The notes: a model not told the origin generated them from the sequence alone. DNA of 64,000 nucleotides from Neoceratodus forsteri (GCA_016271365.2 CM057456.1:889510001-889574000), one strand, 5' to 3'; counted from the first letter of the stretch, positions 52,095 to 62,526 are shown. Program-made: numbers and translations.

Positions 52095-53931
52095 ACTAAG
52101 CACTCTACGAGCCCCATATTCAGAGCCAGCTGGCTGCATGCACACATGGGGTTGGCACGCAAAACAATAGGGATGGCCAGCTCTGATACCATATTCAGAA
52201 AGATAGCATGACCCAAACTGACTGCGCTATCTGTCTGAATATCAGACCATGGTAGCGTGGCACACAGCAGGCAGTTACCATGATTTGTGTCTCGTTACCA
52301 GAGGATAGCACCAAAGACCATCCATAGGGGTACAGCATGGCACACACTGGTTAGTGCCATGGTCCCTATGGGTGATATTCAGTCCAAGCATGCAAATGAG
52401 CCCATTGGGCATGCATGGTGCCAGCAGGCCATGTGCATGCCCATTGTGGGCTCATCTGCATGCCCATGCATGGGCCTATTGTGTCAGGCCAGGTCCCCCT
52501 TCCCTAGCCCTTATCCCCTTCCCATTGTCTGTTTTGTTGTAAACCCTGATGGTCTAGCAGTCCCGCATTAGCCCTGATCCCCTTCCCAGTATTTTTTAGA
52601 TTAAAACCTGGTGATCTAGAGGTCCTTCCCATGTCCTGATCCCCATCCTGTTCATATTTTTGTAAACCCTGGGAGTCTAGCGGTCCCTCCCTTTCCCTGA
52701 TCCCTTGCAGAATACTGTACAATAGGAATATATGGTTCTATTGTCATGTAAGGTATTTTACTGGACCCTCTGCATGAGATGTACATGGAATTGTATGAAG
52801 TAATGTTGCACTGTTTAAACTGGAAAAATCAATAAAAATGATTACTTCCAGAAAAAGAATACTGTACAATAAAATCATTGGTGATCCAGTGGACCCTCTC
52901 CAGCCCTGCTCCCCACTCAAGTATAATATAATACATCCCTGGTGATCCAGTGGACCCTCCTCAGCCCCAATCCTCATCCAAGTACAATACAATGCATCAT
53001 TTGTGGTCCAGTGAATCCTCCCTAGTCCAATGAGCACATGCCGTCTACTGTATGTGCTCAGTGACAGTTCAGTCAGCAGCTGGCCATAGCAGTATAAGGG
53101 GGGGTTGTGCCAGTCGCTGGCTCAGGTCGGGTGGGGAGAGCAGAGTGAAGGGTCACTACATGCCTGGTTGGGGGGTGGAGGGCCACTAGACTACCAGAGC
53201 AATGGATTTTGCAGTCAGGACGGTGACTGGAGAATGGGGAGGAGTGAGGGACCACTAGACCACCAGGTCATATGTCATTTGTATTATACCAGGGGATCAG
53301 GGTGGGAGGTCCACTGGACCACCAATGATTTATTTTATTATACTTGAATGGGGATCGGGGCAGGGGAGTGTCCACTGGACCACCAGAGATTTTATTGTAC
53401 AGTATTCTGCAGGGGATTGGGGCTAGGGAGGGACTGCTAGATCACCAGGGTTTTTACACAAAGGTGAACTGGATGGGGATCGGGACATGGGAGAGACTGC
53501 TAGACTACCAGAGTTTACACAAAGATGAATAGGATGGGGACTGGGACATGGGAGTGACTACTAGACCACCAGGGTTTACACAAAGATGAACTGGATGAGG
53601 ATTAGGACGTGGGAGAGACTGCTGGACAACCAGGGTACCCAACCCTTAACAATGTGTGGAGGGGGTGCGGGGTATCCTCCCCCTCTGCACACTGTTAAGG
53701 GCTGGGTTTCAGAAACATTAAACTGCACCACTACTTGTGGCCATTCAGCACTTCCAAAACCTTTCAGTATTGTGCTGCACCGCATATGCCTGAGGGATCC
53801 CTCATTAGTGGGCACAGCACAATATTGTCAAGGACAGCATTGTCGGGGGTGCTCCACTCGTAGGTGGCCTTTGAATATGGCCACTTCCCTGGCAAATGGC
53901 GCTATTCTGGGTTAGTGCAGCTCAAACAATG
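52095..53931 (-). mobile_element. Palindromic TIR element with minisatellite arms, copy B (inverted)
   Basis: It is the reverse complement of copy A along its whole length. 52095-52510 matches inverted 50490-50885 (TATGGGTGATATTCAG, GAGCCCATTGGGCATGC). The arms carry CCTGGTGATCCAGTGGACCC units forward (52530-53020) and inverted (53170-53640). 53640-53931 matches inverted 49050-49370 (AATATGGCCACTTC, CAGTATTGTGCTGCAC). The centre has a 9-bp hairpin, TGAGCACAT and ATGTGCTCA (53031-53060). The outer end is truncated where an L1 was inserted. Confidence 0.85.
52725..52855 (+). mobile_element. 131-bp truncated L1-type 3' end
   Basis: It is flanked by a 16-bp target duplication AGAATACTGTACAATA (52709-52724 and 52856-52871). 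The insert ends with CTGTTTAAACTGGAAAAATC, then AATAAAAATG, like an L1/Tx1 3' terminus. Extreme 5' truncation in an arm of copy B. Confidence 0.8.
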
Positions 53932-54339
53932 CAGTTACAATTTTTATTTATTGAAATACAGCAATGTACAGAGCACATACAGATACTATTAACAGTTCCA
54001 GATCAGCTTATCAACTGTTTACAGTTATAGCAATACAGACTTTTATTACTTTCATATATAGTTTGATCAGATACATAATAAAATAGTATGTACGGCAGTG
54101 TCATCTGGGTGTAAATTTCCAGGTACAGACAAAGTATCACAGACAGAGTGGTCAGTCACAGTTTCCCCCTGAGGTTGCGGCTCCCTAGGGGTTGTATTAC
54201 CAAAGAAAGGGGGGTGAGATGAGCGGAAGACATCTCTTTCTCATCTATCTCTGGGTATGGAAATGTGTAATACAGGAGCCGTGGTTCCTCAATCTAATGA
54301 GCTTTCATAGTAGGCCTTAAGCTAGTGCTTAGGTCCCCT
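53932..54339 (-). other. L1 3' UTR and tail
   Basis: Non-coding 3' region of the L1. On minus it ends GCTGTATTTCAATAAATAAA, AAATTGTAACTG at the target duplication, so the tail is a short A-rich string rather than a long poly(A). AATAAA-like polyadenylation words are embedded. Confidence 0.8.
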
Positions 54340-57217
54340 TCAGGGAGGCCTGAGCAAATCATTTCTCTGCCGTGCCCCTAGGGTCTCCGGATTCTTCTGT
54401 AAGTATTGCAGAAATGGGCACCATGTCTTTGTGAATATCTGTTGGGAGCGGGTAGCAATGTGGGTCATTCTAGAGCATGTAGCTAATTTCTCCATGGCTA
54501 GGAGCCACTCTTTAAGAGATGGCACCTCTCTGGTTCTCCACCTTTGTAATATTATTCTTTTGGCTTTGACTGAGGCTTGTACTAACCAGAGTTTCTGCTG
54601 GTGAGTCATATGGAAGGAGGCTGGAGGGGTTCCCAGGATCCAAAAATCTGGGATGTTAGGAATTTGGTATCCAAGGATGTCGGAGCATTGAGAAATTGTT
54701 TTATTCCAGAAGGGACGGATGGGGCTACAATGCCATAATATATGTAATAGTTCTGCTCCTGCATCATTACACCTCCAGCATGTATTGTCCTGTAGTAAAC
54801 CCATTTTCTTTAGTTGTACAGGTGAGTAGTACCATAAGTGTAGTATCTTATTTTATATTACTTAGCTTCTGGGGTCTCCACAGGCCTTTTTGGCTGTGGT
54901 CCAGCACTCTTTCCATGTGTCTTCTGATATGGGGAGCCCTAATAAGTTTTGCCACTTTTCCCTTACAGGTTGAGATGGGTCTGGCTGTTCTTTTCTCACA
55001 AATCTATATATTTCCACCACCAGTCCTTTTGCCATATTGAGTCATTTGTCTATGGGGAGTTTTGTCTCTATGTCTTTCCCTGCAGTTTGACAACCTACGC
55101 AAGTATATCTTTGCTTAGCCCAGGTATTAAAAGATGCCTTGGCTGTAGGTACTTCCAGAAGTCTCCCTTTCCCACCTGATATTTCTCTTGTATGGAGGCA
55201 AAGCTGTGCATGGTGCAGCCATCAGTCACAAGAATGTCTTTTAATCTATGGATGTGCTTCTCTCTCCATTTCTCCCATATAAATGTTGTTCCATCTATCA
55301 GCCAGTTAGGGTTTGCCCAGAAACTGAGATAATTACCCGGGTGGAGGCAGGCTTTGGTAAGTTTACCAAGTTGTTGCCACGCTGTATGGGTGGCTTTTAC
55401 AGTGAGCCATTGTCTAAATTTAGATGGGAGGGGCTGGCCTAAGTATCCCATGAGGTTTGTGCCCTCCAGTGCATGTCTCTCAATGGCCACCCATGCCGGC
55501 TGGCTCTGGCCTTCATCCAGGATTGCCCTACAGGTCCTTGCCATGGAGAAGGCATAAGCCTAATGTTGGAAGTGTGGGAGGTGCCATACTCCTCTGTCCC
55601 ATGGGGCTCTAAGTTTGGCCTTACTGTATTGGGGGTTACCATGTTCCCAGAGGAAGTTCCCTACCAGGGTATCTAGGTTTTGAAACCATTTTTTCAGTAT
55701 TTCCATTGGTAAGAGGGATAACATATAAAAAATCCTGGGGGCAATTATCCTTTTAATTGCTGCTATTTTCCCCGGTAAGGAGAGGTTCAGTTGCCTCCAC
55801 CTTTGGGTTTCAGCTTGTAAGATACTAATTAGAGGGGCTATATTTTTCTCTATCAGGGAATTCACGCTGAGTTAATTTTAATCCCCAAATACCTAATACC
55901 CTCTTCTGCAGGTGCCAACCCTGCACTTGTTATGAGTTCTGGAGTCAGCTTTATGTTCAGGGGGAGAACCTCTGTCTTACTTCTATTAATACAGAGCCTG
56001 GACTCCGCAAAGGATTTCAGTAGGTCCACAATGTGCGAGGTGCTGGATTGGAATTCATTTGTCAAGATAAGGCAGTCATCTGCATAAATCAGTGCTTGGT
56101 ATTCCCCCCACCCTTAAGCCCTGTATCTTCGTGTGTTCCCTAAGGGCACTTGCCAAAACTTCTATTGCTAGTACAATAGCATCGGTGACAGGGACATCCT
56201 TGTCTGGTGCCTCTGTGTAGATAAAATGGCTCAGATAAGGTATCATTTGCTAACACTCTGGCTGTGGGTTTCTTATGTAGTGTCTTAATCCATCCCTTAA
56301 AGGTATCCCCAAAGTTACAGTGATTAAGTATTGCATGGAGGAAGTCCCATTCCAAGGAATCGAATGCCTGCTCAAAATCCACTGAGATGGCAGCTGCTGT
56401 TGTTGGGAAGTGCTCTGCTTTCTGTATTAGGGACACAATGGTTCTGAGGTGGTCTGCACTGGCCTGCCCTTTAACAAATCCCACCTGGGAGAGGTGAATC
56501 AGAAGGGGAAGGACCTTTTCTAGGCGAGTAGCTAGTACCTTTGCCAGGATCTTAGTGTCTGCGTTTATTAAAGAAATGGGTCTGTAGCTTGCTGGAAGTA
56601 ATGGGTCCTTCCCCTCTTTAGGAAGTACTGTTATGATGGCCTCTCTTAGGGTACCGGGAAGTTCTTCTTTTAGTAATGCTTCATTGAGCATTTCTTGCAT
56701 TGGCAGGGTGATTTCCCCTTGTACTATTTTATAAAAGTCTGCTGAATAGCCGTCTCCCCTGGCGCCTTTTGTGGGGCCATACTATTGATGGCAGCCTTAA
56801 ACTCCCATTCTTCAATTGGTGAGTCCAGCTCCTTTTTTTGTTCTGGTGTGACCTGAGGGAGCTTAAGGCCTGCCATAAAAGTATTAAACCTCTCATCATG
56901 CTTATTCACATGTTGGCTATACAGAGTTCCATAAAATTCAAGCATGGCCTTATTTATTAGGTCGGGTTTGTGATGTGTCTTCCCTGTCTTGTTTGTAAGC
57001 TGGGTGATATGTCTCTCGACCTGTTGTTTTTTAACCTGTATGCCAGCAGCTTGCCTGTCTTTTCTCCTCTAGCCCAATATTGATGATGAAGCCTTTGGAT
57101 TTGGAGTTCAGCTTTTCTTGTGGCTAGTATATTTAGTTGTATACATAGAGCCATCAGTTCATAAATAAGGTTATTCGAGTCTTTCTTGTATTTCCCTTTT
57201 GCGTCAGCCAGCTGTTT
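54340..57217 (-). pseudogene. L1 ORF2 reverse transcriptase and C-terminal zinc knuckle, broken
   Basis: In order on minus: linker MLEFYGTLYSQHVNKHDERF, then AAINSMAPQKAPGE (RT block 0). At 56140-56700 come REAIITVLPKEGKDPLLPAS, YRPISLINADTKILAKVLA, AAISVDFEQAFDSLEWDFL and HRGTRQGCP. The catalytic ALIYADDCLILTNEF is at about 56040-56105. GIRYLGIKINSA, LPGKIAAIKRIIAPRIFYML and KFRQWLTVKA follow. Near the C-terminus CWRCNDAGAELLHILWHC forms the C-C-H-C knuckle typical of L1 ORF2. There are at least four frameshifts or stops (57218, ~56760, ~56190, ~55560, ~55090). YADD is intact. Confidence 0.93.
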
Positions 57218-58177
57218 TTATAATTCCATCTTTTTGTCCCTTTGCTTCCTATGGTGTGTTGCATAACTAATAACCCTTCCCCACAGTGTGGCATTAAAGG
57301 CCTCCCATATTGCTACAGCTGGCACAGTTACTCGGGGGTTATCCAAGAAGTAGGAGTTGGTTTCTACCTTTAACCATTCTATAAAGTCTTTTTCCTGCAA
57401 CAGTAAGGGGTCTAGTCTCCACCGCGCAGATTTTGCATTAGGAGTGTTTACTATTAGGGGCATATTCATCTGGGCATGGTCCAAGATGTATAGTGGGGCT
57501 ATGGTAACATCTAGGATCTGGTTGGTGATGTTGGGGGAGGTAAACCAGTAGTCAATCCTGCTAGCTACCTGTTTAGCCTCTGAAAAGTAGGTGTAGTCCC
57601 TTTCATTTGGGTGTGTTAGTCTCTGGCTATCCTGCAATTTATGCAATGCGAGCAGTTCTTTTAATGCCTTGATGGAGCGCACATGGGGCTCTGGCCTATT
57701 ATTTGACCTGTTGAGCATGAACTCCAGGGTTAGATTACAGTCACCTCCCATTATTATATCCATTCCTCTTGTAGTCATCTCTAGTATACTCTGAGAGATT
57801 TCATGATAAAATTCTGGGGTGTCTTCATTTGGAGAATATATGTTAACCAAAAGTATTTTCCCTTTTGAGGTATCCACTTTGACCATAACCCATCTCCCCT
57901 CCTTGTCCACTTGGTGCCCTAGCATTTTCCACTTAAGTTTTTTATGACATAGGATAGACACACCTCTTTTGGGTGTGGAGGCTACGCTATGGGCCTCCCA
58001 CCCTACCCATTCCCTAACCAGTTTTTTTGCTTCGGTATGGTTCAGCTTTGTTTCCTGCAGAAAGGTTATTTGTGTTTTAAGATGTTTAAGTCTGGCCAGT
58101 ATCTTTTTCCTCTTTGTGGGAGATTTTAGGCCCCTCACATTCCAGGAGGTGGCCGTTATCGCATCAGTATCATCCAT
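57218..58177 (-). CDS. L1 ORF2 endonuclease domain (319 codons, open)
   Basis: The intact segment carries the apurinic-endonuclease landmarks: ATSWNVRGLKSPTKRKKIL, FLQETKL (catalytic Glu), LLVNIYSPNEDTPEF, IIMGGDCNLTLE (D-x-N), SRIDYWFTS and ILDHAQMNMPL (where S-D-H has become L-D-H). This domain nicks target DNA to prime reverse transcription. It ends at a TAA inside MEL-stop-KQLADAK at 57218. The frame beyond the stop continues in register, so this is a nonsense mutation and not the natural end. Confidence 0.92.
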   Translation of the reverse strand: MDDTDAITATSWNVRGLKSPTKRKKILARLKHLKTQITFLQETKLNHTEAKKLVREWVGWEAHSVASTPKRGVSILCHKKLKWKMLGHQVDKEGRWVMVKVDTSKGKILLVNIYSPNEDTPEFYHEISQSILEMTTRGMDIIMGGDCNLTLEFMLNRSNNRPEPHVRSIKALKELLALHKLQDSQRLTHPNERDYTYFSEAKQVASRIDYWFTSPNITNQILDVTIAPLYILDHAQMNMPLIVNTPNAKSARWRLDPLLLQEKDFIEWLKVETNSYFLDNPRVTVPAVAIWEAFNATLWGRVISYATHHRKQRDKKMEL

Positions 58178-58250
58178 GATCGTATTTTAGTGATGGATGC
58201 CAAGTTGTCATCGCGTCCAGCCTTTCTGCAGGAAAGCCCTTATCTTGTCC

Positions 58251-58733
58251 TTACCTCCCCCCTTCTACTCTGTGCCACTCCTCTGCCCTGTGTCTGTCTG
58301 TGAGTGTCTGAGTTACTGTATCTCTACCATACTCTGCCTGATATATCTCTGTGTTACCAATTTCACCTTTTCCCTCATTTTCTTCTCTCTGACTTTTGGT
58401 CCAGGCAGTCTTGGTCATATTTTGCTTCCGAAGGATTAGTATCCCTGGCCTATTTATGGGGTCTGCTGCCCTCTGTTTCTCAACTTGGATGTTTGCATCG
58501 CGTGCCGCACTAAATTTTCTTAAGTCTATCTGTGCGCCTTTTCTTTCTCTGTTTCCTAAGGGGTCACTCCATAGCAACCTGGCTGTCCCTACCTTCCTCA
58601 GCCCATGGTTCAGAATGTCCCTCTTGGCTGTCAAACCATACATCAGTTGTTTCAGAATTGTAGTTTTGTTTGCCCTACTTGGCAGATTTCTCATGTACCA
58701 TAAAACAATAGGTGACCTAGGCTCTCCTTTCAT
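58251..58733 (-). CDS. Unassigned 160-codon charged ORF upstream of ORF2
   Basis: An uninterrupted minus-strand frame, MKGEPRSPIVLWYMRNLPSR to HRAEEWHRVEGGR, rich in K, R and E. It ends about 75 bp before the ORF2 start at 58177. It could be an additional LINE-encoded RNA-binding leader or the N-terminal extension of ORF2 in another frame. I see no known motif. An open frame of this length amid decayed sequence makes coding plausible but not certain. Confidence 0.35.
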   Translation of the reverse strand: MKGEPRSPIVLWYMRNLPSRANKTTILKQLMYGLTAKRDILNHGLRKVGTARLLWSDPLGNRERKGAQIDLRKFSAARDANIQVEKQRAADPINRPGILILRKQNMTKTAWTKSQREENEGKGEIGNTEIYQAEYGRDTVTQTLTDRHRAEEWHRVEGGR

Positions 58734-58758
58734 TTGTAATCAACATTTGTATCACAAC

Positions 58759-58761
<3 letters not shown>

Positions 58762-58815
<54 letters not shown>

Positions 58816-58838
58816 TATAGAGAGAGAGAGAGAGAGAA
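58762..58838. repeat. (AT)n followed by (GA)n microsatellite
   Basis: About 42 bp of AT repeats, then about 36 bp of GA repeats, inside the L1 inter-ORF region. Confidence 0.95.
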
Positions 58839-60095
58839 TTTTCTTTTTCATTCCCCTTTATGAGGGCCAGAGTTTTTGCGCGCAGCATTCCTACTTACAA
58901 GATGAAGGAGCCGAGTGGGTGGGTGGGGGACACAAGCTGCATGCTCACAGTCATCGGTCCCAGTTTGCACAAATATCCGCCCCCACCAAGTTGTCTCAGG
59001 ACAGAAGGATCTTGTATTACCCTGGTGTTTTCTATACTTCACCTCCCTTGAGTAGTACTGACTGCTCACATCTGGATGGGAGTGCTGCGCACATAGTTAT
59101 AATCTCATCTAGTTTGTTGAGCTTTCTCCATCATTGTTATTTGATCCCCCGTAAAAGGGAAAAGACAGACCCAGCTATGTGAGCATGTAATTACTATCAG
59201 ATCTTGGGAAGCACCACCTGTATAGCCCTCCCTGTGATCGACCCGGCCATCATGAGGTCGAGTCATTGGTAGGGCATTTGGCTGTTCTGGGGTCCATGGT
59301 GGCCATGCCTTTCATTCAAGCTGGCCATGTAATAGAGTGTGTGCGTGCACTCTCCTGTTTCCCAGTTGTTAGCCATAGGTGTAATCATTGTTGCTGTTGC
59401 TTAGTTGATTTGTGCAACCCCCATGCCTCATCATAGGTGCTGTGCCATCTGGGCAGGAGAGATCAGCGGAATACCATTCAGGGTACTGAATGCTGTCCCC
59501 TACTCTGCTACATAATACACCCATTCATTTGTACCCCTGTGCAGATCATAGTGACCCAGCTAAACTCAGGTCTTAAAACCTGAGAAGAAGAACAATAATA
59601 AAAAAAAAAACAACATTCAAAGATTGTGAACTTCATTTATATCTTCCTCATAACAGCAACAGGCTAGAGGGAGGCTGTAACTTTAATCAGAGAGCACAAA
59701 AAGTCAATGCTTTGGGTGACTGCTAAAATCCATGCAACGTCCATGATCGCTGGAGCCGCCTGTTTGTACAAGGTAGTGGCTGGTTCAGGGATCAACCCAA
59801 GCTGCACTAAAATACCTTTGGTCCAGCTCTCAATTATGGATCCGGGGGGGAGGACTAGAGTTCTCAGCCCTCTTCCCCTTTGTGGAAGCCCACAGAATCA
59901 CTTGCTTTGAGCATCCAATCGCAGGGTATTAGCGTCCCGTCGTGCTGATGACCGGTTACTTCCCAACCCCCAGAGTGTGTATCCCCCTCATTACTTTGTG
60001 GAAATGCCCTCCAGTATTCCTCACCTTAAAATTGAGTAGTAGCCATCAAAGTCCATCTAGGAGCTAGTTGTGGCGTCTTGTTTTGGTGATTGTGC
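58839..60095. other. L1 inter-ORF sequence without recognised genes
   Basis: No domain-bearing frame on either strand. It may itself contain an old insertion, since other L1/Tx1 elements have much shorter inter-ORF spacers. Confidence 0.4.
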
Positions 60096-60365
60096 TTACA
60101 GCAGCTTGTCTTCCTGGATGTCCACCACACAGTCTACCCAGGTCTGACAAAGTGGAGCCCAGTCAAGGAGAAGATCTGATTCTGGCAATATCTGGTTAGT
60201 AGGCTGTGCTGAACTAGGAGACAGATCAATCGCAGTGGGCATAGGCCCTCTCAGTGGCTCATAGCGGTTCGTTAGTTTTACCAGTGTGTCAGCTGGAGAG
60301 TTAGTGCTGTCATCTGAATGATTTTGGAGCCGCTGACTGCTCCTCGACCTGTGTCTTCTCGGCAT
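60096..60365 (-). CDS. Unassigned 89-codon ORF between ORF1 and ORF2
   Basis: It starts MPRRHRSRSSQRLQNHSDDS, Arg/Ser-rich, and continues LVKLTNRYEPLRGPMPTAID. It lies downstream of ORF1 in the same transcript direction. It may be an unusual accessory ORF of this LINE or the relic of an ORF2 leader. No domain is recognised, so function is unknown. Confidence 0.3.
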   Translation of the reverse strand: MPRRHRSRSSQRLQNHSDDSTNSPADTLVKLTNRYEPLRGPMPTAIDLSPSSAQPTNQILPESDLLLDWAPLCQTWVDCVVDIQEDKLL

Positions 60366-60548
60366 CGGCTTCTTACTTGTGTTGTTTCTGTTGGTTTTCT
60401 TTGGTCACCCTCACTGGATCTTATGCCATTCTTTCTCTCTGTCTTCCCCCGGCACCATGGCCTGTGGGTTCTCTGCAGTGGGTTCTGTGCCAGCCTCCAT
60501 CACCTGCCATGTGGCGCCTCATGGAGATTGTGGAGGCTGCCATGACAC

Positions 60549-61412
60549 TCAGTCTTCCCTCCGATCATCTTCAAGAAATCTCTCCACCTCAGCCGGCTGG
60601 TTAAACATTATGTATTCCCCTTTGTAGTGGACCCAGAGCATTGCAGGGTATCTTAAGGAGGCTGCAATGTTCAGTTTGTATAGTTGTTGCTTTATCCCCA
60701 CATATGCCCAACATTTTTTAGCTAGCTCGGGGGAATAATCTTGGAATAGCTGTACTGGGCAGCCCTGCCATTCAATTGCTTTAGGGTCCCTCGCCACCCT
60801 CAAGTATCTCTCTTTCACAGGGTACCTGAGGAATTTACATAGAATGGGGCAAGGGCGATCCCCTGGTTTAGGTCTGGGTGCCAATGTGCGATATGCCCTG
60901 TCCAGTTCTGGCGGCTGATTGTTGTTTAGCATCAACATGCCAGGGAGGGCATTCCCTAGAAAAAATATTATGTCCCTTCCTTCCATGCCATCAGGAATAT
61001 CAATAATTCTTATATTCTTCCTCCGAGCTCTATTCTCCATATCATTGACTTTTGTTAGCAAGTACTGGATTTGACTGTGGTGTTCTCTGAGTCGCCCCTC
61101 ATGGTGGAAAAGTTGAGTGGCATGCTGTTTAGCAGTGTTTTCTGTCCCCTCCACTCCCACCACTAAGCCTTGTAGCTTGTCATTAGTTTTAGATGTAGTA
61201 GATTTAAGCTCCGTTGTGTCAGATAAAACTTTACTGAGCATGGCTGTAATGTTGGTTATGTCCAGTGCCATGCAGGTAGGAGAGCAGTGCTCGGCCATAC
61301 TGCACCTTCTTTGAGGTTTCGCAGGAGCCTGGTTTGACAGTTCTTTTTTGGGTCTTGTTATGCCAGAGGAGCACTGTTGTGCAGGCCTTCCAGTCGGGTG
61401 CCACGTGATCAT
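60549..61412 (-). CDS. L1-type ORF1 protein (287 codons, intact frame)
   Basis: The frame is intact. An N-terminal basic/proline region is followed by a predicted coiled coil (about residues 50-125: DITNITAMLSKVLSDTTELK, then LLTKVNDMENRARRKNIRII). An RRM-like domain follows (IRIIDIPDGMEGRDIIFFLG). The C-terminal domain has ELDRAYRTLAPRPKPGDRP, ILCKFLRYPVKERYLRVARD and MLWVHYKGEYIMFNQPAEVE. This is the L1/Tx1 ORF1p layout: a trimeric RNA-binding nucleic-acid chaperone that coats the element RNA. The start was chosen as the first Met of the open frame; a later Met in MAEHCSPTCMALD is also possible. It stops at REDDRRED-stop near 60549. Confidence 0.85.
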   Translation of the reverse strand: MITWHPTGRPAQQCSSGITRPKKELSNQAPAKPQRRCSMAEHCSPTCMALDITNITAMLSKVLSDTTELKSTTSKTNDKLQGLVVGVEGTENTAKQHATQLFHHEGRLREHHSQIQYLLTKVNDMENRARRKNIRIIDIPDGMEGRDIIFFLGNALPGMLMLNNNQPPELDRAYRTLAPRPKPGDRPCPILCKFLRYPVKERYLRVARDPKAIEWQGCPVQLFQDYSPELAKKCWAYVGIKQQLYKLNIAASLRYPAMLWVHYKGEYIMFNQPAEVERFLEDDRRED

Positions 61413-61721
61413 GCTGAAGAGTTGTCAGTTGAGATATCTCAGCTCTGCCTCGCTCGATTCACTTGTGGAGCGTTTCTTTGAAACCGACTGTATTTCCGAC
61501 TGCAGAATATTGTAATGTGCACATTCCTGTTGATTTCTTTGATGTCGGCTCAACGTAAAGGGGTTAGTCTAGATCTGCACTATTGGATTTAGCTTGCCAC
61601 CATTTCAAATTCCAGGCCGCCTTCCCCCGCAGCTCAAACAATGGAAAATGAATCAGATGAACTACAATGAAAATTCCAGTCTTGTTTTGTTTTTATTTTT
61701 TAATTCACACATGACAATCGG

Positions 61722-61757
61722 GTGACAGTTTTGTGGCTCCACCACTTCTTCAGGCCC
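61722..61757 (-). ncRNA. Possible decayed hammerhead-ribozyme core
   Basis: On minus: GGGCCTGAAGA, then stem AGTGG-TGGA-GCCAC, then AAAACTGTC. Canonical hammerheads read CUGANGA, stem II, GAAA, and end in a cleavable UH. Here the expected G before AAA is A, which a CpG decay of CACG would explain. Penelope-like elements are known to carry short hammerheads in their terminal repeats, so the position fits. Stem I and III pairing is weak. Proposed only. Confidence 0.3.
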
Positions 61758-62508
61758 AAACACTGTGTTTCTGTATATAAGGAAACATTTAAAAACAGAA
61801 TTTCAGTTCATCTGTTCTTATATATCTTTATATGTTATACAGTTCCACCTTAAATGTGTTCCTCTTCACTCTCTCTTCTGAGATTATCAAATATATTTCC
61901 AAAATTAACTCCATGGTAGTGACCCCACTAATCATTTGTACTTTAAATGATTCCACTAAGGAGTGCCCCACCCCCAAATCAGCATTCTTTAAAAAAAAAC
62001 TTTTAAGTTTATTCTTTTAATATGTAACTCCATATATTTCATTACCTTTACTTAAGTATTTTTTATATCCCTGTAGTATAGGTTTTACTTGCTTTCCTGG
62101 TTTCCTATAATAAATGAGGTAAATTAAGTAAATCAGCTATTCCTGTTTCTTTCTTTCTGCTAACCACCTTAGAACTTTGCTTTTTCAAACTTGCAGTATG
62201 GTACTGTAGGTTAAATAGCATATCTTGTCCTTTTTTGTAGTTGGCCGTGTTCTAATTTCTCTTTCTATTTAATACAAACAAACATGTCATTTACTAAGTT
62301 GTTATTTTGACTATATTTCCAAGAAGGCTTCGCAAATACAAATGCTCGCCTAATTCATTGCTTTGTATGCACTTAAGTCTCTTTCTCTTTTCACTCCTAT
62401 TTTTTGTTGCCCTATGCAAAAACATAAGCAAAGTTCAGATGTCAATCCCATCACTATTCTGCTGGCCATTCATTCACACTTTAAATACTACATTGAGGTG
62501 GGGGTCCC

Positions 62509-62526
62509 GACATCACATGTGATGTC
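62509..62526. repeat. Perfect 18-bp palindrome
   Basis: GACATCACATGTGATGTC reads identically on both strands. It lies in the 3' non-coding part of the Penelope-like element. No function assigned. Confidence 0.8.

Larger units (their letters stand above)
53932..61628 (-). mobile_element. Near full-length L1/Tx1-type LINE (7.7 kb)
   Basis: A 15-bp target duplication GCAGCTCAAACAATG lies at 53917-53931 and 61629-61643 and fixes both ends. On minus the order is: 5' UTR (about 215 bp), ORF1, a 2.4-kb inter-ORF region with two further frames and an (AT)n(GA)n microsatellite (58762-58838), ORF2, and 3' UTR ending CAATAAATAAAAATTG. It is inserted in the outer end of palindromic copy B. The perfect duplication but broken ORF2 suggests moderate age. 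Confidence 0.95.
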
